Part shown: positions 16,772 through 25,491 of the stretch, piece after piece
Layout of the letters: each line of letters opens with the position of its first letter
Numbering within the stretch: the stretch's first letter is position 1
Assembly: GCA_902727895.1 (NCBI GenBank)
Contig: CACVAP010000043.1
Coordinates: forward strand, 1-34,826
Direction of reading: 5' to 3'
DNA: 34,826 bases
Origin: an uncultured Sulfurovum sp.
Lineage (GTDB): Bacteria; Campylobacterota; Campylobacteria; Campylobacterales; Sulfurovaceae
Notes under the pieces: model-generated
The model's input: the letters and a program-made list of their open reading frames with translations, nothing else
Databases searched by the model: none
What the model was told of the DNA's origin: nothing
Translations under genes and position numbers: made by a program

Positions 16772-17617
16772 ATGAAAAAATTCTATTTCTTATTATTAGT
16801 TTCTACCCTCTTCTCTTTTGCTAAAACAAATGTTATTGTTAGTATAGCTCCTCAAAAACTTTTTGTTGAAAAGATAGGAGCTGAACAGGTAGAGGTTACG
16901 GTTATGGTAAAACCTGGTTCCTCTCCTCATGACTACCAACCAAAACCTTCACAAATGAAAGACATTTCTAAGGCATCTGTCTACTTTGCTATGGGTGTTG
17001 AGTTTGAAAATGTTTGGCTTGAAAAGTTTCACAACCAAAATCAAAAGATGCTCATTGTAAATTCTTCTCAAGGCGTTCAAAAATATTATTCACATCATAA
17101 CTGTGCCCATGGAAAGCATAATCATACAGAATCTGTAGATCCCCATGTCTGGGTTGATCCTCTTAATGTAAAAGTTATTGCTAAAAATATTTATGAGACA
17201 TTGGTAGAATTAGACAATAAGAATGCAAATTTTTACAAAAAGAATTATGAGGCTTATTTAGAAGAACTAGACAAGCTACATTCTGACATAAAAGAGATAT
17301 TAAAAGAAACACCTAAGTACTCTACTTTTATGGTATTTCATCCTTCTTGGGGATATTTTGCTAAACGTTATACCCTAATACAACTACCTGTTGAAGTAAA
17401 TGGGAAAGAGCCAAAAATGAAAGCTTTAGTAGGCATAATTGAAAGAGCAAAACAAGCAAATGTTCATGCTATATTTACCCAACCAGAATTTTCAGATAAA
17501 GCCAGTCAAAACATTGCAAATAATCTAGATATTGAAGTTATTAAAGCCTCACCTTTGGCTGAAAATTTGGCTGAAAATCTCAAAATGTTAGCCAAAGCCA
17601 TTGCTAAAAAGAAGTAG
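16772..17617 (+). CDS. znuA: Zinc ABC importer, periplasmic binding protein ZnuA
   Basis: This 281-residue cluster A-I solute-binding protein has a short signal peptide (1-17, ending FSFA). Metal ligands are His53 (SSPHDYQPKP), His125 (DPHVWVDP) and His190 (VFHPSWGYFA), with an acidic fourth position near QPEFSD. A short His/Cys-rich loop lies between strands (HHNCAHGKHNH, 108-118), as in zinc-specific ZnuA proteins. It is the first gene of znuACB, with 6 bp to the ATPase gene. Three His ligands and the His-rich loop favour zinc over manganese. Confidence 0.93.
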   Translation: MKKFYFLLLVSTLFSFAKTNVIVSIAPQKLFVEKIGAEQVEVTVMVKPGSSPHDYQPKPSQMKDISKASVYFAMGVEFENVWLEKFHNQNQKMLIVNSSQGVQKYYSHHNCAHGKHNHTESVDPHVWVDPLNVKVIAKNIYETLVELDNKNANFYKKNYEAYLEELDKLHSDIKEILKETPKYSTFMVFHPSWGYFAKRYTLIQLPVEVNGKEPKMKALVGIIERAKQANVHAIFTQPEFSDKASQNIANNLDIEVIKASPLAENLAENLKMLAKAIAKKK

Positions 17618-17623
17618 TCACTT

Positions 17624-18358
17624 ATGTCCATCATTGAAATAAAAAACCTTTCATTCTCTTATGATAAACAAGTTATTTTAGAAAAAATCAACCTTTCTGT
17701 ACAAGAGAATGATTTTCTAGCCATCATTGGTCCAAATGGTGGAGGGAAATCTACACTACTCAAACTTATCTTAGGCATTAATTCTGTTAAAGATGGAAGT
17801 ATTCATATCTTTGGTGAACTTCCTAAAAAAAACTTAGCACATGTTGGATACGTCCCTCAAAACACCAATGTAAATACTGAGTTTCCCATTAAAGTTATTG
17901 AAGTCGTACTCATGGGTCACATTGGAACAAAACGTCCTCTTTTTGGTTATGCCAATGAAGAAAAATTATGTGCAATGGGTGCATTAGCACAAGTAGGTAT
18001 GGAAGACTTTGCCAATGAAAAGATAGGCTCTCTATCTGGTGGACAACGTCAACGGGTTATGATAGCCCGTGCTTTATGTGCTCATCCTAAGATTTTAATC
18101 TTAGATGAACCAACTGCAAGCATAGATGTTGAAGGACAAAAACAAATCTATAAACTACTTGAAACATTAAATAGCTATATCACCATCATTGTAGTGAGTC
18201 ATGATGTCTCCGTTATTATGCAATATGCAAACACGGTCGTACACATTAACAAAACACTTTCTCACCATGATATATCTGCTATGAAAAAACAAGCAAATGA
18301 TAAAGGTCAACATTTTTGTGAAGTTGAACTTTTTAATCAATTCAAAGAAAAGAAGTAA
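17624..18358 (+). CDS. znuC: Zinc ABC importer, ATP-binding protein ZnuC
   Basis: This is a 244-residue ABC ATPase with Walker A GPNGGGKST (36-44), the Q-loop in VGYVPQNTN, signature SLSGGQRQR, Walker B ILILDEP and the switch His in VVSHDVS. It powers zinc import with ZnuA and ZnuB. The start follows znuA by 6 bp. The C-terminal region contains several His residues (SHHDISA, GQHF), a mild feature of zinc ATPases. Confidence 0.93.
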   Translation: MSIIEIKNLSFSYDKQVILEKINLSVQENDFLAIIGPNGGGKSTLLKLILGINSVKDGSIHIFGELPKKNLAHVGYVPQNTNVNTEFPIKVIEVVLMGHIGTKRPLFGYANEEKLCAMGALAQVGMEDFANEKIGSLSGGQRQRVMIARALCAHPKILILDEPTASIDVEGQKQIYKLLETLNSYITIIVVSHDVSVIMQYANTVVHINKTLSHHDISAMKKQANDKGQHFCEVELFNQFKEKK

Positions 18359-18365
18359 ACCCCAA

Positions 18366-19169
18366 ATGATAGAAGCACTCTCCTACGATTTTATACAAAA
18401 TGCCCTCATCGCTGGTCTTTTAGTCTCCATGGCTGCTGGAATTATAGGCTCACTTATTGTGGTAAACCGTATGGTTTTCCTTGCAGGGGGTATAGCCCAT
18501 ACTGCCTATGGTGGTATTGGTGTTGCTGTCTACTTTAGTTTACCTATTTTTCTAGGAGCTTCAGTATTTGCTGTTTTGGCTGCACTTATTATTGCTTCTA
18601 TTACGTTGAAGCATCGTGAACGCATGGACACCTTCATTGGGCTTATGTGGGCTGTTGGTATGGCTGTAGGTGTGGTACTCATAGACATTACCCCTGGTTA
18701 TCAAGCAGATTTCATGTCTTACCTTTTTGGCTCTATTTTAGCTGTTTCACAGTCTGACTTATGGTTTATGGGGATTTTATTGGCTGTTATAGTGTTCATC
18801 ATGACTTTTTGGTATCGTGACATTTTAGCTGTATCTTATGACAGTGAATACGCAAACTTAAGAGGCATAAATGTACCTTTTTTTTACACACTCATCTTAA
18901 TACTCTCAGCCCTTACGGTTGTCGTAGCCATCAAAGTAGTAGGGCTTATCTTAGTCATTGCCCTACTCACCATACCCGTTTACATTGCAGAAAAGCTCTC
19001 GCATAGTCTCTTCTCTATGATGCTTTTATCTGGTCTGTTTTCTTCCATATTTACAATCTGTGGCTTATGGTTTTCTTATGAATATGATGTTGCTTCAGGA
19101 GCTTCAATTATATTAATTTCAGCTACTTCTTTATTTTTATTTTTAGGGGTAAAAAAGATAAGTTCTTAA
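18366..19169 (+). CDS. znuB: Zinc ABC importer, permease ZnuB
   Basis: This 267-residue ABC-3 family permease has about eight transmembrane helices. I place the start at the ATG at 18366 (MIEALSYDFIQNALIAGLL). The longer open frame back to 18297 would overlap znuC by 62 nt and add a basic stretch unlike the family. AHTAYGGIGVAVYF and the GLILVIALLTIPV segment are typical of ZnuB/MntB permeases. It is the last gene of znuACB, and a strong terminator overlaps its stop. Confidence 0.92.
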   Translation: MIEALSYDFIQNALIAGLLVSMAAGIIGSLIVVNRMVFLAGGIAHTAYGGIGVAVYFSLPIFLGASVFAVLAALIIASITLKHRERMDTFIGLMWAVGMAVGVVLIDITPGYQADFMSYLFGSILAVSQSDLWFMGILLAVIVFIMTFWYRDILAVSYDSEYANLRGINVPFFYTLILILSALTVVVAIKVVGLILVIALLTIPVYIAEKLSHSLFSMMLLSGLFSSIFTICGLWFSYEYDVASGASIILISATSLFLFLGVKKISS

Positions 19170-19180
19170 CTATCTTTTTT
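19151..19180. terminator. Bidirectional terminator between znuB and the CorC-like gene
   Basis: AAAAAAGAT / ATCTTTTTT with an inner AGTT / AACT stem and a CTT loop, one bulged A, spans both convergent stops. A-tract and T-tract flanks make it work in both directions. Confidence 0.8.
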
Positions 19181-20279
19181 ATTTTGGAGTAAACTGAGTA
19201 CTTCCAAAGTCAGCATCTCGGTTCTCTATCTCTTGATCTCTAAGCTTAGCATCTCTACGTTTCTTTTTCATCTTGAGCTTTGCTAGCTGTCTCATGTCTT
19301 CAGTCGTATCACTTTCATCCATGATTTCGACACCTAAAAGTGTCTCAACACAGTCTTCAAGTGTCAAAATCCCTTCTGTTTGATCATAAGAATCTTTAAC
19401 TAAGAACATGTGTTGTTTCTTCTTTATAAACATATCTAACGCAATGGTTACAGGAAGGTTCTCATAAATAGAATGAATCTTCTCCTGAATACTGTCTAAT
19501 GTAACAGAGTTGTCTAGAAGTGATTGCTTAAAGATTCTCTTAGTTAACACAATTCCCGTTACATCTTCAATGTTGTTATTATACACAGGTATACGTGAAA
19601 ATTTAAAAATATCAGGTTGAGTTTCCATAATATCTTTAATCGTCATTGTTCCATCTAATGCAAAAACAACCGATCTTGGTGTTAAGATTTGATTTACAAT
19701 TTTACCGTCTAGTTTTAATACATTCTCAATAAAATCTGACTCTTTTTCATCAATAACACCTTCCTCTTCTGAGATAAGCATACTTTCTAAAAGTTCGTCT
19801 TTAGTCGTAGTTTTTTCATCTTCACTACCTTTAGAAATTTTGTTAGTAACCAACAGAGTAACTAAGATAATAGGATAGGTAAACCAAACAAAAAATTGAA
19901 TGATTTTTGCTGCCATAGGTGCTAAAGACTTCCAATAAATCGCTCCAATGGTTTTAGGAATAATCTCTGAGAGAAATAAAATGGCAAAAGTTAAAATAAT
20001 AGAAACATAAACCACAGCACCATGACCGAAAAGTTCAGCAGCTTTTGCACCAACTGCTGCTGCACCTAAAGTGTTAGCAACTGTATTTAAAATTAAAATA
20101 GACGCAATGGATTTGTTAATATTTTCTTTATGCCAGCGTAAAAGCTTTCCTACTTTAGGGCGTTCTTTTTCAAGAACAGAAACATAAGACATTTGGACTG
20201 AAAGCAGAACAGATTCGAGGATTGAACAGAGGAATGAAACCCCTACAGATAAAAGAAAGAAGAGTATAAGATAACTCAT
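19179..20279 (-). CDS. CNNM/CorC-family membrane protein (DUF21 plus CBS pair)
   Basis: This 366-residue protein has an N-terminal DUF21 domain of about four membrane segments (1-150), including the conserved LFLSEIIPKTIG. A cytoplasmic CBS pair (about 190-320) starts at ILTPRSVVFAL. The C-terminal CorC/HlyC transporter-associated domain of longer family members is absent: the protein ends in a Lys/Arg-rich tail. Family members are linked to magnesium and divalent-cation efflux. It lies 20 bp downstream of mgtE on the same strand, so one operon may set magnesium import and efflux. Confidence 0.88.
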   Translation of the reverse strand: MSYLILFFLLSVGVSFLCSILESVLLSVQMSYVSVLEKERPKVGKLLRWHKENINKSIASILILNTVANTLGAAAVGAKAAELFGHGAVVYVSIILTFAILFLSEIIPKTIGAIYWKSLAPMAAKIIQFFVWFTYPIILVTLLVTNKISKGSEDEKTTTKDELLESMLISEEEGVIDEKESDFIENVLKLDGKIVNQILTPRSVVFALDGTMTIKDIMETQPDIFKFSRIPVYNNNIEDVTGIVLTKRIFKQSLLDNSVTLDSIQEKIHSIYENLPVTIALDMFIKKKQHMFLVKDSYDQTEGILTLEDCVETLLGVEIMDESDTTEDMRQLAKLKMKKKRRDAKLRDQEIENRDADFGSTQFTPK

Positions 20280-20299
20280 TTAATGTAATAAACCTTTAA

Positions 20300-21625
20300 T
20301 TATAAAATAATGGTCGCAAGACCTAAAAAACTGAAAAAACCAACAACATCAGTCACAGTGGTTAAAATAACCGTACTTCCAATGGCTGGGTCAACGTTCA
20401 TCTTTTCTAAAAATAAGGGAATCGTTGCACCAAAAAAACCAGCTAAAAGTAAATTAATTAGCATGGAAAGTGCAATAACATATCCCAAATTTGTCACATC
20501 AAACCAAAACGATGCAATAACTCCGATGATTATAGCAAATAATAATCCGTTTAATAATGAAATACTCACTTCTTTAAATATAATTCTTTTAGCATCACTA
20601 GAAGAGATGTCTCCCAATGTTAATTGTCGTACAACTACGGTTAAAGTTTGTGTTCCAGCATTTCCACCCATAGACGCAACTATGGGCATTAAAATGGCAA
20701 GTGCAACAATTTCATTTAAGATATCAGAGAAGAATCCAATAATAACTGACGCAAGTATGGCTGTTACCAAATTGAGTCCCAACCAAGAAGCACGCTTCTT
20801 TCCAGCCTTTAAAATCTCTTCATCTTCTTCTACTTCATCATCAAGACCAGCCAAATGGTACATCTGCTCTGTTGCCTGTTCATTAATAATATCATGAATA
20901 TCATCTGAAGTAATTCGTCCTATTAACTTACCATCTTTTGTAACAATGGGCATAACGAAAAGATCGTACTCTTTAAAAGCATTAACCACTACCTTTATAT
21001 TGTCAGAGTCGACGGCAACAATCGGTTCAAATGTTTCTTTTGCCTCTTCTATATTTGCTTCAAATGTTTTTGTAAAGTCAAAGGTTAGAAGATCATCTAA
21101 GTCTATACTATAAAGAAGAACAGAGTTTTTAGCTGTAATAAAAAGATTATGCACATTTTCTAAAACATTGGCTTTTTTAAGTTCTGAAAAACGTTTTATG
21201 ACATCAGAAACTATTTCTTCTTCAGTTGCTGTAAAAACCTCAACTTGCATGTAAGAACCAGCTTCATCTTCAGCATAGGATTCTAATAGTCTAATCTCTT
21301 GTTGATCATTTTTATCAAGTTTTTCAAAAACTTCAGTTGCCATGACCTTATCGTGAACTTTGAGCTCTTGCAAAAAGTCAACTTGGTCATCACTCTCAAG
21401 TTCTGTTACAGCAACCGTTAAATCTTTAGTCGTTAATGCCTTAACCATATCATGAAAATATCTGTCAGGGAGTTCGAGTGCTACATCTCCTAAAATATCT
21501 TTAGGAATAAAATGAATTGCTTCGGAGAACTTTTCTTCATCATATTGTTTTAAAATATTTACAATTTCAGAAAAGTGAATGTCATCATTTTTGTGTAATT
21601 CTAAATACGTTTGTAGCTCTTGCAT
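20300..21625 (-). CDS. mgtE: Magnesium transporter MgtE
   Basis: This 441-residue protein has an N-terminal MgtE superhelical domain (about 1-130), two CBS domains (about 135-260) and five transmembrane helices (about 285-441). The pore signature PIVASMGGNAGTQTL is intact, and the last helix region holds MNVDPAIGSTVILTTVTDV. In this family the cytosolic domains sense Mg and close the channel. AAGGATGAAG precedes the ATG. It is the first gene of an mgtE-CNNM operon. Confidence 0.95.
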   Translation of the reverse strand: MQELQTYLELHKNDDIHFSEIVNILKQYDEEKFSEAIHFIPKDILGDVALELPDRYFHDMVKALTTKDLTVAVTELESDDQVDFLQELKVHDKVMATEVFEKLDKNDQQEIRLLESYAEDEAGSYMQVEVFTATEEEIVSDVIKRFSELKKANVLENVHNLFITAKNSVLLYSIDLDDLLTFDFTKTFEANIEEAKETFEPIVAVDSDNIKVVVNAFKEYDLFVMPIVTKDGKLIGRITSDDIHDIINEQATEQMYHLAGLDDEVEEDEEILKAGKKRASWLGLNLVTAILASVIIGFFSDILNEIVALAILMPIVASMGGNAGTQTLTVVVRQLTLGDISSSDAKRIIFKEVSISLLNGLLFAIIIGVIASFWFDVTNLGYVIALSMLINLLLAGFFGATIPLFLEKMNVDPAIGSTVILTTVTDVVGFFSFLGLATIIL

Positions 21626-21657
21626 AATACTTCATCCTTTTATTAAAAATTTAAGAA

Positions 21658-21663
21658 ATTATA
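21658..21663 (-). promoter_or_regulatory. mgtE -10 box
   Basis: On the minus strand TAGC-TATAAT lies 32 nt before the mgtE ATG, the same TAGC-TATAAT string as at gyrA. The 103-bp upstream gap is too short for an M-box riboswitch and I see no such fold. Confidence 0.5.
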
Positions 21664-21728
21664 GCTAATAAAGGAAGTGCATACTATTAGAAAAAGGTGA
21701 ATATTTCAGCATTTATATTTGGAGTACC

Positions 21729-22079
21729 CTATCGTGTGTATATTGTTTCAGGAAGTGAGGAGATACGGCAAGTAGAATACTCAGATACACTTTTAGAAGC
21801 CCAATGTATTGGTTTTTTACGTAGGTTCATAATGGCTACTACCTTTATGGTATTGTCTGTATATTGATAAATAATAGCATAAGGAAAACCTTTTAAGAAA
21901 CATTTCTGTGTATTACTTGTACTTTTTTCCCATGCTCTAGGATAATTTTTTATAAGATTTAACATTTTTTCTATCTCTTCTACAAACTTATGTCCTTCAT
22001 TTTTTTTCTTATACTCTAAAGATTCATAAATATCATCTAACTCATTTTGTGCCAGTGCTAAGAATGTAATACTTCTCAT
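21729..22079 (-). CDS. RelE/ParE-superfamily toxin
   Basis: This is a 116-residue protein. The N-terminal ITFLALAQNELDDIYESLEY and the core GFPYAIIYQYTDNTIKVVAI are the helix-hairpin and central strands of RelE/ParE toxins. The ParE-type end (RKKPIHWASK) is followed by an extra tail of about 17 residues (SVSEYSTCRISSLPETI) not usual in the family. ParE toxins poison gyrase and RelE toxins cut mRNA; the ParE-like ending slightly favours the former. It is paired with the upstream antitoxin (3-bp gap). Confidence 0.82.
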   Translation of the reverse strand: MRSITFLALAQNELDDIYESLEYKKKNEGHKFVEEIEKMLNLIKNYPRAWEKSTSNTQKCFLKGFPYAIIYQYTDNTIKVVAIMNLRKKPIHWASKSVSEYSTCRISSLPETIYTR

Positions 22080-22082
22080 AAC

Positions 22083-22298
22083 TTATTTCTTATACTTAGC
22101 AAAAGTATCAGCTTCATGAATCTCAGGAAGGTTACCGTTTTCATAAGTGCCTATACGCTCTTCTACTTCATCATTCCAAACTGACTCTACCCCTTTATTT
22201 TCAACATAGAAAGATGCTAGTATTTTATCTATAAGCTGTAACTTTTCTGTAGATTCAAGTGCCAATGCTTCCAATAATATCTTATCAATATTCGACAT
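22083..22298 (-). CDS. Addiction-module antitoxin of the ParE-like toxin
   Basis: This is a 71-residue acidic protein of the 'putative addiction module component' type: helix LLEALALESTEKLQLIDKIL, then a VWNDEVEERI segment and a short tail. These antitoxins normally precede a RelE/ParE toxin, as here. AAGGA precedes the ATG and TGT-TATAAT lies about 25 nt upstream. Confidence 0.82.
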   Translation of the reverse strand: MSNIDKILLEALALESTEKLQLIDKILASFYVENKGVESVWNDEVEERIGTYENGNLPEIHEADTFAKYKK

Positions 22299-22322
22299 AA
22301 CAGTCCTTTTTATTTTTCTAAA

Positions 22323-22331
22323 ATTATAACA
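22323..22331 (-). promoter_or_regulatory. Extended -10 promoter of the ParE-type toxin-antitoxin operon
   Basis: On the minus strand TGT-TATAAT lies 24 nt before the antitoxin ATG. Confidence 0.6.
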
Positions 22332-22475
22332 TATCGCCTAAAAATTGCTCTTGACCTAGATTAAGCGCTTTATTTTTAATATTTTTGTGAAAAAAAGTAG
22401 ATATAAAACCTAGCTTTTCGATATAAGGTGCAAAATACAAGAAGTTAATCAAAACTATATTAGAATGCGATTAAC

Positions 22476-22481
22476 TATAAT
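22476..22481 (+). promoter_or_regulatory. -10 box for the two-gene unknown operon
   Basis: TATAAT lies 15 nt before the ATG at 22497, with AAGGA between them. A second candidate is TTGACC (22351-22356) with TTTAAT 18 bp downstream, which would give a leader of over 100 nt. Confidence 0.5.
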
Positions 22482-22496
22482 TCAAGGATATATAAC

Positions 22497-22802
22497 ATGA
22501 TAACGGTAGATTTAAAGAAAGAACATAGCCTATATAATGAAGCTTCAGACAATGGAGGGATAGACTATCAAGGTCACGGTACTGCCTTTTTAAAAATTGA
22601 TTTAAGTGAGAAACTTTTCTATTGTGAAGACTTAGACAGGGAAGAGGTTCAAGAGTTCTTTAACAAAGCAGATGAATATTTCTTCGGAGAATGTAACTTA
22701 GAATGGCAGTTTGTACAAAAGCCTACACTAGGAAGAGGAAAACAAGCAATGTGGTTCGCAAAATACTTTAAAAGTGGTTACTACGAAGAACCATACGAAT
22801 AG
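22497..22802 (+). CDS. Small soluble protein of unknown function
   Basis: This 101-residue acidic protein has no signal peptide or membrane segment. A GGIDYQGHGTAFLKIDLS strand region is followed by an acidic helix (REEVQEFFNKADEYFF) and an aromatic C-terminus with W, F and Y residues (WFAKYFKSGYYEEPYE). I do not recognise the family. AAGGA and a -10 box support the start. It is followed by another unknown gene 15 bp downstream and then by ovoA; a role near ovothiol metabolism is only a neighbourhood guess. Confidence 0.72.
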   Translation: MITVDLKKEHSLYNEASDNGGIDYQGHGTAFLKIDLSEKLFYCEDLDREEVQEFFNKADEYFFGECNLEWQFVQKPTLGRGKQAMWFAKYFKSGYYEEPYE

Positions 22803-22817
22803 GCAAAGGAAAAAAGC

Positions 22818-23285
22818 ATGAAAAAAATAGGTCTAGGACTTGACTATAACAATATCTGTAAAGATTACAACACCGTATATCTAGACAGAGACAACAACGA
22901 CAGAGAAACTGTAAAATGTATGAAAAGTGTCATGGACTGGTTTAACAAACTTTTATCTGAACTCATGCAAACATTTAACTACAACATTTACAGAATGAAC
23001 CAAAACACAGCATTGGAACTTAAAGAGATTGTACAAAAAAGATTTTTCTTCTATTCATTAGAAAAAGAGATGATCTTACAAACATTTATTTTACAAACTG
23101 AAGCCATAAGCTTTGACAGTCCAGCACATTGGGCTAAAAATACAGAAAATACCTTACTGATTAAAAATGATGACGAAGGTGAAGGTGTTTACTTTTACTT
23201 TAATGAAGATTCAGAAGTACATAAATGGCTACTAGAAAAACTAAGAGAACACTCTTTAGACGAAGTTCCATTTGAAGAAGCCTAA
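22818..23285 (+). CDS. Soluble protein of unknown function
   Basis: This 155-residue protein starts MKKIGLGLDYNNICKDYNTVYLDRD, suggesting a beta-strand and Asp-rich turn. A helical middle (VMDWFNKLLSELMQTFNYNIYRM) and an acidic end (DDEGEGVYFYFNEDSEVHKWLLEKLREHS) follow. No signal peptide or membrane helix is seen and the family is not recognised. AAAGGAAAAAAGC supports the start. It is co-directional with the 101-residue gene (15-bp gap) and separated from ovoA by 67 bp containing a small hairpin and a -10. Confidence 0.7.
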   Translation: MKKIGLGLDYNNICKDYNTVYLDRDNNDRETVKCMKSVMDWFNKLLSELMQTFNYNIYRMNQNTALELKEIVQKRFFFYSLEKEMILQTFILQTEAISFDSPAHWAKNTENTLLIKNDDEGEGVYFYFNEDSEVHKWLLEKLREHSLDEVPFEEA

Positions 23286-23286
23286 A

Positions 23287-23304
23287 GTGTAACCTTTCTT
23301 ACAC
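23287..23304. other. Small hairpin upstream of ovoA
   Basis: GTGTAA / TTACAC (6 bp) with a 6-nt CCTTTC loop lies directly after the preceding stop and before the ovoA -10. It could be a weak terminator or an operator. Confidence 0.35.
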
Positions 23305-23324
23305 AACGCAATTTAAAAACTTAG

Positions 23325-23330
23325 TATACT
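23325..23330 (+). promoter_or_regulatory. ovoA -10 box
   Basis: TTAG-TATACT lies 22 nt before the GTG start, with AAAAGGA between. It lets ovoA and the lyase gene be expressed apart from the two upstream genes. Confidence 0.4.
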
Positions 23331-23352
23331 TCTTAAAAAAAGGATTTTAACC

Positions 23353-25491
23353 GTGAAACATTCTCCAGTTACACTTACAGGTACCTCTATTGAACAAAAA
23401 CGAGAAGAGATACGAAAGTACTTTCTAGAATCTTTTTCGTTATTTGAAAAAATATTTGAACTCTTAAAAGATGACGCTGTTTTTTATAAACAATCAGAGC
23501 CAACCCGTCAGCCCATGATATTTTACTTTGGGCATACAGCAACTTTCTACATTAATAAACTTATTTTAGCTGGTGTAATTACAAAGCGAATTAATCCTGA
23601 GTTCGAATCCATGTTTGCCATTGGGGTTGATGAAATGACTTGGGATGACATGAACCCAGAACATTATGAATGGGCAAAGGTCTCAGAAGTTCAAGCCTAC
23701 CGTGATGCTGTTAAAGAACTTGTTCTTAACCTCATCGAAACGCTACCTATGAACTTACCCATTAGCCAAGACTCTGCATGGTGGATTATACTTATGGGAA
23801 TTGAGCATGAGCATATTCATATTGAGACTTCATCTGTACTACATCGTCAAATGCCCATAGAGCTTATTAAGCCTATTAAGGACTTTGTATCTTGTAGTAA
23901 TTTTCCAGAAACGCCCAAAAATGAACTTGTCGCCATGCAAGGTGAAGTTATTAATTTAGGAAAAGATGAAAATCACCATCTTTATGGTTGGGACAATGAG
24001 TATGGAAGTAAAACTGAAGAGGTCAAAGCTTTTGAAGTCTCAAAATACCTCGTGTCCAATGCTGAGTATCTTCCTTTTGTATTAGACAATGCTTATGAAA
24101 AAGAAGCGTATTGGGATGAAGAAGGAAAGAACTTCCTTAAAAACAAAAATGTAACTTGTCCTCCATTTTGGGTACCACAAAATGACAAAAGCTACAAACT
24201 GCGTCTACTCGATAAAGAGATAGATTTACCTCTCTCATGGGCTGTCGAAGTCAATGCTCTTGAAGCCATGGCATTTTGTAGGTGGAAATCAAGCAAAGAA
24301 ACAAACACTTACTCCCTACCCACAGAAGCACAATGGCAACACCTATATAACAGCTCTGATATTCAAGACTTTCCAAATTTTGATGACAAAAAAGCCAATG
24401 TAGCCTTTGCCCACTACGCTTCAGCCTGCCCTGTCAATGAATTCTCTTTTGGAGAGCTTTACGATGTTATGGGAAATGTTTGGCAATGGACAAGAACGCC
24501 TACTGATGGCTTTAAAGGTTTTACCCCTCATCCAATGTATGATGATTTTTCAGTTCCAACCTTTGATGGTAAACATACGCTGCTAAAAGGTGGTTCATTT
24601 GCATCCATAGGAAATGAACTTATGGAACATTCACGTTATGCTTTTAGACGACACTTTTACCAACATGCTGGATTTAGATACGTTACAATAACCAAACAAG
24701 AAGAAATGGAGATACAAAAAAATATGGAAACACAAAATACAGAAAAAGACGAAAATATTTATGAACACGATGAACTGGTTAACCAATACTCTGACTTCCA
24801 ATACGGTGAAACTTACTTTGGGGTAGAAAACTTTGCTGTAAAAATGGCTGAACTTTCCATTGAACACTCTAAAGGAACCCCTCAACACAGAGCATTGGAC
24901 ATTGGTTGTGCCACAGGGCGTTGTTCTTTTGAACTTGCCAATGTTTTTGAAGAAGTTACAGGGATTGACTTTTCTGCACGTTTCATCCAAGTAGCTGTAA
25001 ACTTACAAGAACAAGGTGTCGTAAACTTTGAGCAAAAAGTAGAGGGTGAAATCTACAATTCACTCTCTCATAAACTTGAAGACTTTTCATTTGCAGAAGT
25101 TAAAGACCGAGTAGACTTTTGGCAAGGAGATGCTTGTAACTTAAAAGCGCACTTTACAGGTTATGACCTTATCTTAGGAACAAATCTTATTGATCGTTTA
25201 TATGAACCAAAACTTTTTTTAAGTAATGTGCATGAACGTCTCAACGATAATGGAATTCTTATTTTAACTTCGCCTTACACTTGGCAAGAAGAGTCAACTA
25301 AAAAAGATTTCTGGCTAGGTGGATTTAAAAATGAAGCAGGAGAAGAGCAGTATACCTTAGAGGGTCTCAAAAATGTTTTAGAAGAGAATTTTGAGCTAGT
25401 AGAAACACAAGACGTTCCTTTTGTTATTCGTGAAACAGCACGTAAATTTCAACATACCCTTTCACAAATGTCTGTTTGGAAAAAAAAGTAA
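23353..25491 (+). CDS. ovoA: 5-histidylcysteine sulfoxide synthase / mercaptohistidine methyltransferase OvoA
   Basis: This 712-residue three-domain enzyme acts in ovothiol A synthesis: it joins Cys to His with O2 to give the sulfoxide and later N-methylates 5-thiohistidine. The N-terminal DinB-like domain (1-165) carries iron ligands H152-x3-H156-x-E158 (HEHIHIE) and a likely earlier His in YFGHTATFY. The FGE-sulfatase domain (about 190-450) contains the VMGNVWQWTRTP segment and the closing YAFRRHFYQHAGFRYV. The C-terminal SAM methyltransferase (about 480-712) has LDIGCATGR near 515. The start is GTG with AAAAGGA upstream. Length and domain order match known OvoA. The next gene starts at the base after its stop, giving tight coupling with a PLP lyase. 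Confidence 0.93.
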   Translation: MKHSPVTLTGTSIEQKREEIRKYFLESFSLFEKIFELLKDDAVFYKQSEPTRQPMIFYFGHTATFYINKLILAGVITKRINPEFESMFAIGVDEMTWDDMNPEHYEWAKVSEVQAYRDAVKELVLNLIETLPMNLPISQDSAWWIILMGIEHEHIHIETSSVLHRQMPIELIKPIKDFVSCSNFPETPKNELVAMQGEVINLGKDENHHLYGWDNEYGSKTEEVKAFEVSKYLVSNAEYLPFVLDNAYEKEAYWDEEGKNFLKNKNVTCPPFWVPQNDKSYKLRLLDKEIDLPLSWAVEVNALEAMAFCRWKSSKETNTYSLPTEAQWQHLYNSSDIQDFPNFDDKKANVAFAHYASACPVNEFSFGELYDVMGNVWQWTRTPTDGFKGFTPHPMYDDFSVPTFDGKHTLLKGGSFASIGNELMEHSRYAFRRHFYQHAGFRYVTITKQEEMEIQKNMETQNTEKDENIYEHDELVNQYSDFQYGETYFGVENFAVKMAELSIEHSKGTPQHRALDIGCATGRCSFELANVFEEVTGIDFSARFIQVAVNLQEQGVVNFEQKVEGEIYNSLSHKLEDFSFAEVKDRVDFWQGDACNLKAHFTGYDLILGTNLIDRLYEPKLFLSNVHERLNDNGILILTSPYTWQEESTKKDFWLGGFKNEAGEEQYTLEGLKNVLEENFELVETQDVPFVIRETARKFQHTLSQMSVWKKK

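Noticed and set aside
18297-18365. Longer N-terminus for ZnuB
   Set aside because: It would overlap znuC by 62 nt and add a basic stretch that is znuC read in another frame; the ATG at 18366 gives the family's normal start.
20310-20897. 195-codon open frame on the plus strand opposite mgtE
   Set aside because: It is antisense to the transmembrane and CBS parts of mgtE, with no family features and no promoter; a shadow frame.
21626-21728. Magnesium riboswitch (M-box) upstream of mgtE
   Set aside because: The gap is about 100 bp and AT-rich, with the -10 only 32 nt from the ATG; there is no room for the fold.
24631-24990. 119-codon frame opposite ovoA
   Set aside because: Cys/Phe-rich antisense translation of the FGE-to-methyltransferase linker; no start signals.
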